A program made the translations under genes and the position numbers. Source: Anaeramoeba ignava (Eukaryota; Metamonada; Anaeramoebidae). Taken from it: a DNA stretch of 64,000 nucleotides. Location: contig JAPDFW010000055.1 of NCBI GenBank assembly GCA_028826165.1, forward strand, positions 327,501 through 391,500, in the 5' to 3' direction. Below are positions 35,940 to 48,418 of this stretch, piece by piece (the first letter of the stretch is position 1; each line of letters begins with the position of its first letter). The notes beneath the pieces were generated by a model that did no database searches, was not told the origin of the DNA, and saw only the letters and a list, made by a program, of their open reading frames with translations.

Positions 35940-37766
35940 TCAAAAAATTGAACAATCTTTGTTTTTGATTTTTTGATTTTGAATGTAATTTTGATTATTA
36001 AATTTCTTAATTAATAAATCAAATAAATTTGGATTTGTTTGATTTAATTGAAAATAACCAATTCCTTGTTGAAATTCTGTTGCGATTTCTTGTGTAATTG
36101 GAATTCCATCTTTAATTTGATTTGAATAAATCCAATATTCAAATATTTCAAATGATTTATTACTTAATTCACTATAATCTGTAACTTTATTTGAAGTATC
36201 ATTTGTTACAGATAAAAACATTCTTCGATATAATTCACTTCTCATTATTAATATTAATTTATGAAACCGAAAATTTTTTTCTTTTCTTTCAATTATAAAA
36301 TCTTTTTCATTTTCATTGTAATAAATTCTTTTCATTGTTTCTTCTATTTTTTCATTGGAATTTATAATTTCTTTAATTTCATAATATAATTTTGGATTTA
36401 TTTTGGAGTTATTTGAATAAATCATTTCAAATATTTGATTTGGATTCTTTAATTGATTTGTTTGAAATAATTTCTTTAAGTTTTTCAATTTGATTTTGGT
36501 TTTGATTTAATCTATATTTTAATATTAATTTATGAGCTTCAATTATTTCTCCATTTTGGTTTTAAATGAAATATCACAAAATTCTCTTCTTTGAAATAAT
36601 TTTATCAAATCTTCTTCAAGATTGGAAAAAGGAGAAAGAAAAGGAGAATAATAAAGAAATGATTTTTCATGAGCACAAGAAATATGATAATTAGAAATAT
36701 CTTCATTAAATCTTAATTTAGGAAACATAATTTTAATGGGAATTAATTGATTATTTGTATCTCCAGTTCCTAATTGACCGTAATAATTGTATCCAAATCC
36801 TATCATTTTATAATGAGAAGTTAAAATCAAAGTATGCATATCTCCAACAGAAATTTCAAGAATATTATCATCATTTTCAAATAAAGGTAATTTAACTTGA
36901 GTAAATTCATAAGCATCTTCATCTTCATTTTTTCCAAGTCCATTATATTCATAATTTCCACATGAATAAAGTTTTCTTTTTTCATTTTCATTTTCAATCA
37001 ACATTATTGAATGAAATAACCCAGATTGAATATCAATTATTTTACCTTTTGGAATATTTTGGATTTTGGTTAATTTTTGGATTTTTTTTTCTTTTATTGA
37101 TTCTCCTAATCCAAGTTGGCCATATCTATTATCTCCACATCCAAATAATTCTTGATTTGAATTTAAAAGAAAAGCTGATCTTGAAGTATTTCCTGAAAAT
37201 ATTTTATAAACATTTTTCATCATTAAAATTGGTTTTTCTGTTTTTTTGGGTTTTTTCAAACCAAGTTGAGCATTTCTATTATCACCAATTCCATAAACAT
37301 TTTGATTTGAAGTTAATAAATAAATTGAACGAGCTCCACAAATAATATCCTCAATTATTCTATCATTTGGATGTTCAATTAATGATGAAATATTATAAAG
37401 TTGATTTCTATTTTCTGGATTAATATCTTCTCCTTTAGCAAATAAATTTCCTTCTTTTGTTAAAATAGCATCATTTAGAGAACCAACAGTTACTTTTTGA
37501 ATATTTTCTATTTGCATTTTTTGTGGACTTTTATTTAAATATTCTGAATATTCTATTGCTTTTCCATTTTCAAAAAGAAAAATTGTTGAACAATTACTTG
37601 GTGAAATTTGTTTAATTTGTATTTCATTGAAATTTTCTTTTCGATATTGATATTGATATTCATTTTCATTTTCAAATTTAAATTGAATTGGTTTTGTTAT
37701 TTGATTTGGTTCATTTTTGAAAAGTTTTGGTTTTATATTGATACCAAAATATAAGATTTCATTCAT
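35940..37766 (-). CDS. RCC1 / double-BTB protein 1 of tandem cluster, CaaX C-terminus (two compensating frame breaks)
   Basis: Residues ~60-380 carry RCC1-type blades (YGIGDNRNAQLGL, FGCGDNRYGQLGLG, YSCGNYEYNGLGK, IGFGYNYYGQLGTG). A short first BTB (REFCDISFKTK, then a region ending IFEMIYSNN) and a second BTB (EKDFIIERKEKNFRFHKLILIMRSELYRRMFL) follow. The protein ends KNKDCSIF, a CaaX-type prenylation box. Compared with its sister genes it lacks one A at about 36554-36557 and has one extra base at about 36442. The two cancel, so the ORF stops at 36543 yet resumes in the same frame at 36488. Sister copies show the intact reading between. RCC1 propellers bind GTPases or chromatin in known cases; BTB domains oligomerise or recruit Cullin-3. 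Start chosen at MNEILYFG, matching sisters. Confidence 0.8.
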
Positions 37767-37919
37767 TTTTAAAAAGAAAAAAATGAAAAATTAAAAATGA
37801 AAAAAAATAAAAAAATTTTTAATAAATAAAATCAATTAAATTTTGGATTTGATTTTGATTTAATCAAAAATAATCAATTCCTATTTTGATTTTTGAAAGA
37901 ATTTATTAAGAAATTGTTT

Positions 37920-39739
37920 TCAAAAAATTGAACAATCTTTGTTTTTGATTTTTTGATTTTGAATGTAATTTTGATTATTAAATTTATTAATTAATAAATC
38001 AAATAAATTTGGATTTGTTTGATTTAATTGAAAATAATCAATTCCAATTTGAATTTCATCAATAATTTCTTGTGTAATTTGAATTTCTTCTTTAATTTGA
38101 TTTGAATAAATCCAATATTCAAATATTTGAAATGATTTATTACTTAATTCACTATAATCTGTAACTTTATTTGATTTATCTTCTGTTACGGATAAAAACA
38201 TTCCTCGATATAATTCACTTCTCATTATTAATATTAATTTAGGAAATTTATATTGTTTTTCTTTTCTTTCAATTATAAAATCTTTTTCATTTTCATTTTC
38301 ATTTAAATAAATTCTTTTCATTGTTTCTTCAATTTTTTCATTGGAATTTATAATTTCTTTAATTTCAGAATATAATTTTGGATTTATTATTCTGTTTGAA
38401 TAAATCATTTCAAATATTTGATTTGATTCTTTAATTGATTTTTTTGAAATAATTTCTTTGAAGTTTTTCAATTTTGATTTTGATTTTGATTTAATCTATA
38501 TTTCAATATTAATTTATGAGCTTCAATTATTTCTCCATTTTTGGTTTTAAATGAAATATCACAAAATTCTTTTCTTCTAAATAATTTTATCAAATCTTCT
38601 TCAAGATTGGAAAAAGAAGGAGGGGAATAATAAATAAATGATCTATCATGACCACAAATAACATGATAATTGGAAATATTTTCATTAAATCTTAATTTAG
38701 GAAGTTCAATTTGAATTGGAATTAATTGATTATTTGTATTTCCAGTTCCTAATTGACTATAATTATTTCCTCCAAATCCAATTAATTTTGAATTAGAAGT
38801 TAAAATCAAATTATGCATATCTCCAACAGAAAAATCAAGAATATTATCATCATTTTCAAATAAAGATGATTTGATTTCAGTAAATTCATTTGTATCTCCA
38901 TTTTTTTTGCCAAGTCCATTATATTCCCGACATCCACATGAATAAAGTTTTCTTTTTGGATTTTCATTTTCATTTTCAATCAACATTATTGAATAATAAT
39001 ATCCACATTGAATATCAATTATTTTGCCTTTTGGAATATTTTGGATTTTAGTTAATTTTTTGATTTTGGTTTCTTCTTTTCTTGATTCTCCTAATCCAAG
39101 TTGCCTCCAATGATTACTGCCACATCCAAATAATTCTTGATTTGAATTTAAAAGAAAAATATGATTTGAAGAATTTCCTGAAAATATTTTAGAAACATTT
39201 TTCATCATTAAAATTGGTTTTTCTGTTTTTTGAAGTGTTTCAGAATCAAATCCAAGTTGGCCTAATTGATTATCACCAATTCCATAAACATTTTGATTTG
39301 AAGTTAATAAGTAAATTGAATTATTTCCAGAAACAATATCTTGAATTATTCTATCATTTGGATCTTCAATTAATGATGAAATATTGATAAATTCATTTGG
39401 ATTTTTTGTATTAATATATTCTCTTTTGGCAAATACATTTCCTTCTATTGTTAAAATAGCTTCATTTTGAGAACCAACAGTTACTTTTTGAATATTTTCA
39501 ATTTGGATTTTTGAAGGATTTGGATTTGAATTTTTTAAATATTCTATTGCTTTTCCATTTTCAAAAAGGAAAATTGTTGCAAAATAACTTGATGAAATTT
39601 GTTTAATTTGTTTTTCATTTTCATTTTCATTTTCATTTTTATTTTCAAATTTAAATTGAATTGGTTTTGTTATTAGATTTGGTTCATTTTTGATAAGTTT
39701 TGGAAAATGATTCCAACCAAAAAATAAACAATCATTCAT
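37920..39739 (-). CDS. RCC1 / double-BTB protein 2 of tandem cluster, CaaX C-terminus
   Basis: It starts MNDCLFFGWN and has an Asn-Glu run at ~35-45, then RCC1 blades (YGIGDNQLGQLGF, FGCGSNHWRQLGLG, IGFGGNNYSQLGTG). The first BTB core is EFCDISFKTKNGEIIEAHKLILKYR and the second EKDFIIERKEKQYKFPKLILIMRSE. It ends DCSIF. Between the two BTBs (about 38455-38475) two single extra bases in A-runs, relative to the intact sister at 39986-41765, split the gene into two ORFs that overlap by 4 bp. Its 3' flank is nearly identical to that of gene 1 of the cluster, which places it in a ~1.98-kb duplication unit. Confidence 0.8.
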
Positions 39740-39985
39740 TTTTAAAAAAGAAAAAAATGAAAAAATGATTTTGATTTTGATTTTAATTTTAATTTTAATT
39801 TTAATTTTTATTTTAATTTTAATTTTAATTTTAATTTTAATTTTAATTTTAATTTTAATTTTAATTTTAATTTTGATTTTAATTTTAATTTTAATTTTAA
39901 TTTTTAATTTTAATTTTAATTTTAATTTTAATTTTAATTTTTAATTTTAATTTTTTTAATTTTAATTTTGATTTTAATTTTGATT
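39740..39985. repeat. (AATTTT)n array at the 3' end of cluster gene 3
   Basis: About 39765-39985 is (AATTTT)n with a few GATTTT units. It directly replaces the expected C-terminal coding sequence of cluster gene 3. Confidence 0.85.
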
Positions 39986-41765
39986 TTAATTTTGATTATT
40001 AAATTTCTTAATTAATAAATCAAATAAATTTGGATTTGTTTGATTTAATTGAAAATAATCAATTCCAATTTTAATTTCATTAATAATTTCTTTTGTAATT
40101 TGAATTCCATCTTTAATTTGATTTGAATAAATCCAATATTCAAATATTTGAAATGATTTATTACTTAATTCACTATAATCTGTAACTTTATTAGATTTAT
40201 CTTCAGTTACAGATAAAAACATTCCTCGATATAATTCACTTCTCATTATTAATATTAATTTTGGAAATTTATATTGTTTTTCTTTTCTTTCAATTATAAA
40301 ATCTTTTTCATTTTCATTTTCATTTTCATTTAAATAAATTCTTTTCATTGTTTCTTCAATTTTTTCATTTGAATTTATAATTTCTTTAATTTCAGAATAT
40401 AATTTTGGATTTATTTTGGAATTGTTTGAATAAATCATTTCAAATATTTGATTTGATTCTTTAATTGATTTATTTGAAATAATTTCTTGAAGTTTTTCAA
40501 TTTGATTTTGATTTTGATTTAATCTATATTTCAATATTAATTTATGAGCTTCAATTATTTCTCCATTTTTGGTTTTAAATGAAATATCACAAAATTCTTT
40601 TCTTTCAAATAATTTTATCAAATCTTCTTCAAGATTGGAAAAAGGAGAAAGAAAAAGAGAATAATAAATAAATGATTTATAATATCCACAAGAAACATGA
40701 TAATTGGAAATATTTTCATTAAATCTTAATTTAGGAAGTTCAATTTGAATTGGAATTAATTGAGATTTTGTATCTTCAGTTCCTAATTCACCATAATAAT
40801 TATTTCCAAAACCTATTAATTTTCCATTCGAAGTTAAAATCAAAGTATGCCGAAATCCACAAGAAAAATCAAGAATAATATCATCATTTTCAAATAAAGA
40901 TGATTCGATTTCAGTAAATTCATAAATATTTCCATTTTTTTTGCCAAGTCCATTATATTCCCGACATCCACATGAATAAAGTTTTCTTTTTGGATTTTGA
41001 TCTTCAATCAACATTATTGAATAATAATTCCCACATTGAATATCAATTATTTTACCTTTTGGAATATTTTGTATTTTGGTTAATTTATCAATTTTGGTTT
41101 CTTCTCTTGATTCTCCTAATCCAACTTGACCATCTTCATTTCGTCCGCATCCAAATAATTCTTGATTTGAATTTAAAAGAAAAACATTATATGAATAAAT
41201 TCCTGAAAATATTTTAGAAACATTTTTCATCATTAAAATTGGTTTTTTTGTATTTTTGGGTTTTTTCAAACCAAGTTGAGCATAGAAATTCTCACCAATT
41301 CCATAAGCATTTTGATTTGAAGTTAATAAATAAATTGAACTCCATCCAGAAACAATATCTTCAATTATTCTATCATTTTTATTTTTAATTAATGATGAAA
41401 TATTGATAAATCTATTCGGTTTTTTTGAATTGATATATTTTCCTTTGGCAAATACATTTCCTTCTTTTGTTAAAATAGCTTCATTTTGAGCACCAACAGT
41501 TACTTTTTGAATATTTTCAATTTGGATTTTTGAAGGATTTTGTTTTGAATACGCTTCGTTTAAATATTCTATTGCTTTTCCATTTTTAAAAAGGAAAATT
41601 GTTGAGAATTCTGATGTTGAAATTTGTTTAATTTGTTTTTTCATTTTCATTTTCATTTTCATTTTCATTTTCAAATTTAAATTGAATTGGTTTTGTTATT
41701 TTATTTGGTTCATTTTTGATAAGTTTTGGATTTTGATTTGAACCAAAAAATAAACAATCATTCAT
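39986..41765 (-). CDS. RCC1 / double-BTB protein 3 of tandem cluster, C-terminus lost to repeat
   Basis: The start at 41765 (MNDCLFFGSNQNPKLIK) matches its sisters; one extra A in the run at about 41635-41641 moves the frame just after the Asn-Glu run. From there the frame is open through both BTBs: EFCDISFKTKNGEIIEAHKLIL, the linker QNQNQIEKLQEIISNKSIKE, and EKDFIIERKEKQYKF. This makes it the reference copy for the inter-BTB junction. RCC1 blades include YGIGENFYAQLGL, FGCGRNEDGQVGLG and IGFGNNYYGELGTE. The product ends KKFNNQN, where sisters continue to KNKDCSIF; the (AATTTT)n array begins exactly there, so the CaaX box is missing. Confidence 0.8.
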
Positions 41766-41852
41766 TTTTCATTTTTAAAAAAAAAAAAAAATGAATTTTA
41801 ATTTTTAATTTTTCATTTTTTTTTCAATTAATTTTTGTGATAAAAAATTAAA

Positions 41853-44512
41853 ATGGATATTTTGGAAGCTATTACACAAAATGATTTGGAATATTTAAAA
41901 AGCATAAACAATTTTTCAGAAATTGATTTTACAAATGAAATTCAAGGTCATTTCAGTTTCAATGAAATTAAAGAAATATCTTTTGAAATGATTGAACTTC
42001 TGATGAAAAAAGGAATGAACCCAAATTTAATTGATGATTCAGGAATAAATTTTCTACATTTTGCAATAAGAAACAGTTTAGAAATCAAATCTATTATTCT
42101 TTTAATTGAAAAAGGGATTGATATTAATGCAAAAACAAATCAAAATGAAACATCTTTACATTTTGCTTGTAGAAATCAAAACATATCATTTGAAGTTACA
42201 AAATTGTTAATTGAAAAAGGAGTTGATATTAATGCAAAAACAAATCAAAATGAAACAGCTTTACATTTTGCTTGTAGAAATCAAAACATATCATTTGAAG
42301 TTACAAAATTGTTAATTGAAAAAGGAGCTGATATCAATTCAAAAACCAATTATAATGAAACAGCTTTACATTTTGCTTGTAAAAATCAAAACATGTCATT
42401 TGAAGTTACAAAATTGTTAATTGAAAAAGGAGCTGATATCAACATCAAAAATAGTGATGAAGAAACAGCGTTACATAATGCTTGTAGAAATCGAAAAATT
42501 CCATTTGAAATTATTAAATTACTCGTTGAAAATGGAGCTGATATCAATGCAAAAACATGCATTATAGATCTTTTTGGATTTGAGGAATATCCTGCTCTTC
42601 ATTATGCTTATTGGAATCAGCCATTTCAAGTAGTCCAATATTTACTTGAAAAAGGTGCAAATGTTAATAATACTGGAAATGATGGAACAACAATTTTGCA
42701 TAGTGCTTGTGGAAACAATTCAATATCAATTGAACACATAGAATATTTGATTCAAAAAGGTGCTGATATAAACGTGAAATTCAATAACAATCAATCCATA
42801 CTACATTTTCTTCTCAAAAGACGAATTCAAAATTTGGAATTGATTGACTTTTTTATTCAAAAAGGAATTGATATAAATGAAAAACAACTAATAATGAAAC
42901 AGTTCTTCATTTAGCTTGTCAAAATAATTCACTTGAAATTATCAAATATTTGGTTGAAAAAGGAGTTGATATAAATGCAAAAACAAATGATAATGAAACA
43001 GTCCTTCATTTAGCTTGTCAAAATAATTCAATTGAAATTATCAAATATTTGGTTGAAAAAGGAGTTGATATTAATGCAAAAACAAATAATAATGAAACAG
43101 TTCTTCATTTAGCTTGTCAAAATAATTCACTTGAAATTATCAAATATTTGGTTGAAAAAGGAATTGATATAAATGCAAAAACAAACGAAAATGAAACAGT
43201 TATTCATTTAGCTTGTCAAAATAATTCAATTGAAATTATCAAATATTTGGTTGAAAAAGGAATTGATATAAATGCAAAAACAACTAATAATGAAACAGTT
43301 CTTCATTTAGCTTGTCAAAATAATTCAATTGAAATTATCAAATATTTGGTTGAAAAAGGAGTTGATATTAATGCAAAAACAAACGAAAATGAAACAGTTC
43401 TTCATTTAGCTTGCCGATATAAAAATTCTACACTTGAAATTATCAAATATTTGGTTGAAAAAGGAATTGATATTAATGCAAAAACAAATAAGAATGAAAC
43501 ACCTTTACATTATTTGGCAGAAGATCCATTTCATACAACTGATATTTTTGAATATCTAATAGAAAATGGAGCAGACGCAAATATAAAAAACAGCAAAAAT
43601 AAAACACCCTTTTTAATGGTATTACAATCACGAAGACAAACAAATCGAATTAATTTGATCACCTTATTAAAGAACGATTCAAATTTTTACGATTTAAAGT
43701 ATTCCAAAATTACTCTTCTTTTTGCCAAATTTTTTAAACGAATTTACTCATTGAATGAGGATATGAATAATTTATTGAGATCTGATAATAATTTTTCGGA
43801 TTACCGAATTGAATCCAATGATTCCGCAAAATTTTGGGTTCATAAATTAATTTTATTAACAAGATTTGATAATAATGAATCAATTTTACAAAAATTCATC
43901 CAAACTTGTCAACAAAAATCAAAAGAAATTGTTCAATATGCTTTAAATTTTCTCTATACAGGATTTATTGATTTTGGAGATTTAATTGAAAAAATGGATC
44001 AAATAATCGCAAATTCTACAACAAATTCGAATACTTCTCCAAAAGAAAAAAAAGATAAACAACTAATTTCAGAAGGAATCAACCAGAAACAAGAACAATT
44101 AGACCAATTTTTCAAAGAGGTTGGATTTGATTCAAACTGGATTCAATCCAAAAAAGGAAGAAAAGGAATAATAAAAGATTTTTCAAAATTATATCAACAA
44201 GAATCAACAAAAGATTTTACAATCATTTTTGAAGAAGAGAAAAAAATCAAAGTTCACAAATTGATATTAATTTTAAGAAGTGAATTATTCAAAGGAATGT
44301 TTCAATTAAATGTTCAAGATTCATCAAATCAAGTTCATGATTATTCAGGAAAATCATTTGAAACAATTCATCAATTGATTTATTTTTTTTATCATGATGA
44401 ATTTGAAAAAGAAACCAACAAATTTCCACAAGAAATTAAAAAAGAGTTTGATTATTTTAAAGATTATTATCAATTAAATCCAAATTCAATAATTGGTTTT
44501 CCACACAACTAA
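41853..44512 (+). CDS. Ankyrin-repeat / double-BTB protein (frame break near 42880)
   Basis: About 15-17 ankyrin repeats of 33 residues (pattern GVDINAKTNENETVLHLACQNNS) fill residues ~60-610. Then a degenerate BTB (NFSDYRIESNDSAKFWVHKLILL ... LNFLYTGFIDF), the linker GFDSNWIQSKKGRKGIIKD, and a second BTB (KDFTIIFEEEKKIKVHKLILILRSELFKGMF). One base is missing in GATATAAATGAAAAACAAC (about 42879) compared with the neighbouring repeat GATATAAATGCAAAAACAAC, splitting the gene into two ORFs; together they give about 886 residues. It starts 87 bp from the divergently oriented cluster gene 3. Architecture and linker match the gene at the left edge (1-1229). Confidence 0.85.
42915..43490 (+). repeat. 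Near-identical 99-bp ankyrin coding repeats
   Basis: About six successive 99-bp units (TTGGTTGAAAAAGGAGTTGA...) differ at only a few bases, including synonymous ones. This indicates very recent tandem expansion or conversion. The frame break lies at its left end. Confidence 0.85.
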
Positions 44513-45363
44513 TTCAGAATAAAACAACGAGAATGAATTTCATTTAATATTTTATTTTATGTTTAAAATAATTTTTATTATTTAGATATTTAAACATATA
44601 AATATAAAAAATGGGAATAGATTTAATTTAATATTTAATTTATAAATTAATTTAAAAATATAATTTAATATTTAATTTTATTATTAAAATAATAATTTAT
44701 TGTTTTAAATTTAAATATTTTATTTATTTTAAATATTTAACATATAAATATAAAAAATAAGAATAGATTTAATTTAATATTTAATTTATAAAATAATTTG
44801 AAAATATAATTTAATATTTAATTTTATTATTAAAATAATAATTTAATGTTTTAGATTTAAATATTTTATTATTTAAAAATATTTTGAAAATTGATTTTTG
44901 AAATTAATTTAAAATTAAAAATTTTATTATTTTTTGAATTAAATTTGAATTTAAATATTAATATTTGAAATTTGTTTTAAAAATATAAAAATTTTATTAA
45001 TAATTTTAAAATTCAAAAATTGATTTTTGAAATTTTAAATTAAATTGAAAATAATTTTTGAAAATTTTTTTAAAATTTAAAATAATAATTTTTAAAAAAA
45101 AATTAAATTAAAAATTAAATTAAAATAATTTTCCTTTTTTTTAATAATAAAAATTAATAAAAATAATAATAAATTTTAAAATAATAAATTAAAAAGAAAA
45201 TTAAATTAATTATTAATTTAAATTTATTCTTATTTTTTATATTTTTATTTATTTTCAAAATCCACTTTTTTTATTCATTTTTTTTTCAATTTTTTTTTTC
45301 ATTTTTTTCCTTTTTTTTTAAACACAAAAAACAAAAAAAACAAAAAACAAAAACAAAAACAAA
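44513..45363. other. Intergenic spacer with ~180-bp duplicated segment
   Basis: Two copies of a segment with TTTAAACATATAAATATAAAAAATG/AAG AATAGATTTAATTTAATATT lie at about 44590 and 44735-44760. The rest is AT-rich. TCCACTTTTTTTATTC is at about 45259 and a T-run/AAACAC block sits just before the next ATG. No gene. Confidence 0.6.
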
Positions 45364-47069
45364 ATGGATAATAATAATAATAATAACCAAATTGAAAATG
45401 CAAATCAAAATGCAAATCAAAATGAAATGAAAAATTTAGAAAAAAAAGTAACAAAAAATTTAATTAAAGATTATTCAAACCTTTTAAATGGAAATTCATT
45501 TAAAGATTTTTCAATTTTTGTTGAGAATGAATCAAATCCTTTTGAAATTAAAGTTCATAAATCAATTTTATCTTCAAGATCTTCTTTTTTTAATGAGTTT
45601 TTAAAAGGGAAAAATGAGATTGATAAAATTTTTTTAAATCAATTTAATAAAAAAGAAATGGAATCAATTTTGAGTTATATTTATTATGGAAATATTTCTT
45701 TTGAGAATCAAGAAAATCTTATTCAATTATTAGAAATTTCAATTTATTTTAAATTAAATTTATTGAAAGAAATTATTCAAAAAAAAATTTCAAATTCAAT
45801 TAATTATTCAAATTTTTTCCAATTTTTATTCCAAAATCGAAATTTAAATTCAAATGAAATTGAAGTAAAATGTTTTGAATTAATAAATCAAAATTTTTTC
45901 CAAATTCAAAATAATGAAAATTTATTCAATTTAACTAAAGAAGAAATTATCAAATTTATTCAATTTAAACAAGAAAAAAAAGAAATTTTTCAATTTGATT
46001 TTTTTCAATTTTTAAATAATTGGATTAAAAAAAGAAATAAAAAATTAAAATTAAAGAAATATAAACACCAAATGAATGCAAAGAAAAGATTATTTCATTC
46101 TTTTTTTTCATTATTTGATAAAGATTCAATTTCAAAACAAGATTTTGATAAATTAAAACAATTTCAAATTTTTCTTCCCAAATCTATTTTCATCAAGAAG
46201 CAAAAAAAATTAATTCAAGACAATAAGATTCAAGAAAAGAAAATTCGAAGAGAAAGAAAAGAAAATTAAAAGAAGAGATAAAAGAATCAAATCATTTGAA
46301 TCAGATATTCGAAATTTGAAATCTGAAAATAAGAAGAAAGAAAAGGAAATTGAAGAGAAATGGAAGAAAGAAGTTGATAAAATGAAACCAATTTTTGATA
46401 AATATCGAGATCAATATCAAAAAGATTTGGAATATGAAAAGAAAATGAAAAAACAATTACAAAAGATTTTTTCAGATTCCGAAATTGTTCAAGATATTGA
46501 ATATGTTAAGAAATTAAAAGAATGGATAAATGATAATGATTTTTTTTCTAAAATGAAAAAAGGATTTTCAGCCAAAAGAGATGGATTTAATTCTCAAAAT
46601 TGGCATAAAGCAGTTGATGGGAAAGGAAAAACATTAGTTATTATCAAAACAAAACAAAATTTTATTTTTGGAGGTTTTACTCAAGTTGGATTTAAATATG
46701 TTCAACCAGATTCAGATTTAGATTCAGATTCAGATTCAGATTCAGATTCAGATTCAGGATATATTCCAGATTCAAATGCATTTATTTTTTCATTAAGAAA
46801 TGATAAAGGAGATAGAATACCTGCAAAGTTTACAATTAAAAACACCTCAACATGCAATTTTTTCTGATTTAAGTATTGGTCCAGTATTTGGTAATGAAGG
46901 AAATCCTGATTTTTATTTAGAATCTAATTTACAACCTGGTTGGTCAAATTTTGGTAGAAGTTATAATCTACCTAATGGAATTACTTATGAATCAAATGAA
47001 GCTCAAAGTTATTTAGCTGGTTCTTATGAATCATGGGTTGTTGATGAACTTGAAACTTATTTTATTTAA
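45364..47069 (+). CDS. BTB-BACK-coiled coil-TLDc protein (two frame breaks)
   Basis: The N-terminus is Asn-rich. The BTB is at ~35-150 (FKDFSIFVENESNPFEIKVHKSILSSRSSFFNEFL) and a BACK-like helical region at ~150-250 (EVKCFELINQNFFQI, FDFFQFLNNWIKKRNK). A highly charged coiled coil follows (KKKEKEIEEKWKKEVDKM). The TLDc domain closes the protein: GFSAKRDGFNSQNWHKAVDGKG, then IFGGFTQVGFKY, and C-terminal SYLAGSYESWVVDELETYFI. An Asp-Ser run interrupts TLDc. Frames change by one base at about 46245-46270 (A-rich coil) and at 46838-46842 (extra A before CACCTCAAC). BTB-TLDc proteins are known in amoebae; TLDc domains bind V-ATPase in animals and yeast, but nothing here shows that role. Confidence 0.85.
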
Positions 47070-48418
47070 AAATTAATTAATAATAAGAAAATCAAACTTT
47101 TTTTTTTAATTTTTTTTTCAAAATTTAATTCAATTTTAATTTACTTTTAATCAAATTAATTTCTTTAAAATAATAAATAAGAAACAAATTTAATTTTAAA
47201 TAATTTAATTTTAATTTAAAATATTTATTAAAAATTTAATTAATAAAAATAATCCAAAAAAAAAAATAATAAATTTTAAAAATTGAATATTTTTAATATA
47301 ATAAATAAAAATAAAAATTGAAAATAGAAATTAATAATAATTAAATTTAAATTCATTAATTAAAATATTAAAATAAAAAAAATCAAATAAAATTTATTAT
47401 TAATTAATATTTAAATATTAATAAATTATAATCAAAATCAAAAATAGAATAATTATTAAATTATTTTTAGAAAGTTTATCTTATTCAATCATGTTAAATT
47501 CAATTTATTTAAAATTTTTAATTTTTAATTTTATTTTTAATATATTTTATTATAATTAAAATTGGAATAATAAATAATTAAAAATATTAATATAATAAAT
47601 AAAAATATTATATCAAATCAAAATAAAATAAATTTAAATTAAATTATTATTAAATATTATTAAAATTAAATATATATCTTTATTAAAATATTTATTCCAC
47701 TTTTTAATATATTTTATTATAATTAAAATTGAATAATAAATAATAAAAAATATTAATATAATAAATAAAAATATTATATAAAATTAAATTTAAAATAAAT
47801 TTAAATTAAATTATTATTAAATATTATTAAAATTAAATATATATCTTTATTAAAATATTTATTCCACTTTTTAATATATTTTATTATAATTAAAATTGAA
47901 ATAATAAATAATTAAAAATATTAATATAATAAATGAAAATATTATATTAAAAATAAAATAAAATAAATTTAAATTAAATTATTATTAATTATTATTAAAA
48001 TTAAATATTTATCTTTATTAAAAATTTCAATTTTTTTTTCAATTTTATTTAATTATTGAGAATAATTTTACATTATTTTAAATAAAGAAATATTAATAAA
48101 ATATATAAAATATAATTAATTCTAAATTTAATTATTTAATATTCTTTATTCCATTTTTGAAATAAATTAATTAAAATATTTTATTAATTTTATTAAATTA
48201 TTGGGAATAATTTTATATTATTTTAAATAAAAATATTAATAAAATATATAAAATATAATTAATTTTAAATTGAATTATTTAATATTCTTTATTCCATTTT
48301 TGAAATAAATTAATTAAAATTAAGAATGATTTTTCTTTTTTATTCTTTTAAAAAAAAAAAGTGGAATTGGAATGAAAATTTGGAATGAAAATTAAAATGA
48401 AGTTTTTAAATTTGAGGT
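47070..48418. repeat. Convergent spacer with ~175-bp tandem repeats
   Basis: Units beginning TTTTTAATATATTTTATTATAATTAAAATTG lie at about 47525, 47700 and 47875, each containing AAATATATATCTTTATTAAAATATTTATTCCACTTTTT or a close variant. A second pair lies at about 48040 and 48185. There is no ORF. Confidence 0.8.
48350..48366 (-). promoter_or_regulatory. TTCCACTTTTT motif (minus) after USP5-like gene
   Basis: Reads TTCCACTTTTTTTTTT on the minus strand, about 53 bp downstream of the deubiquitinase stop codon. Confidence 0.3.
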
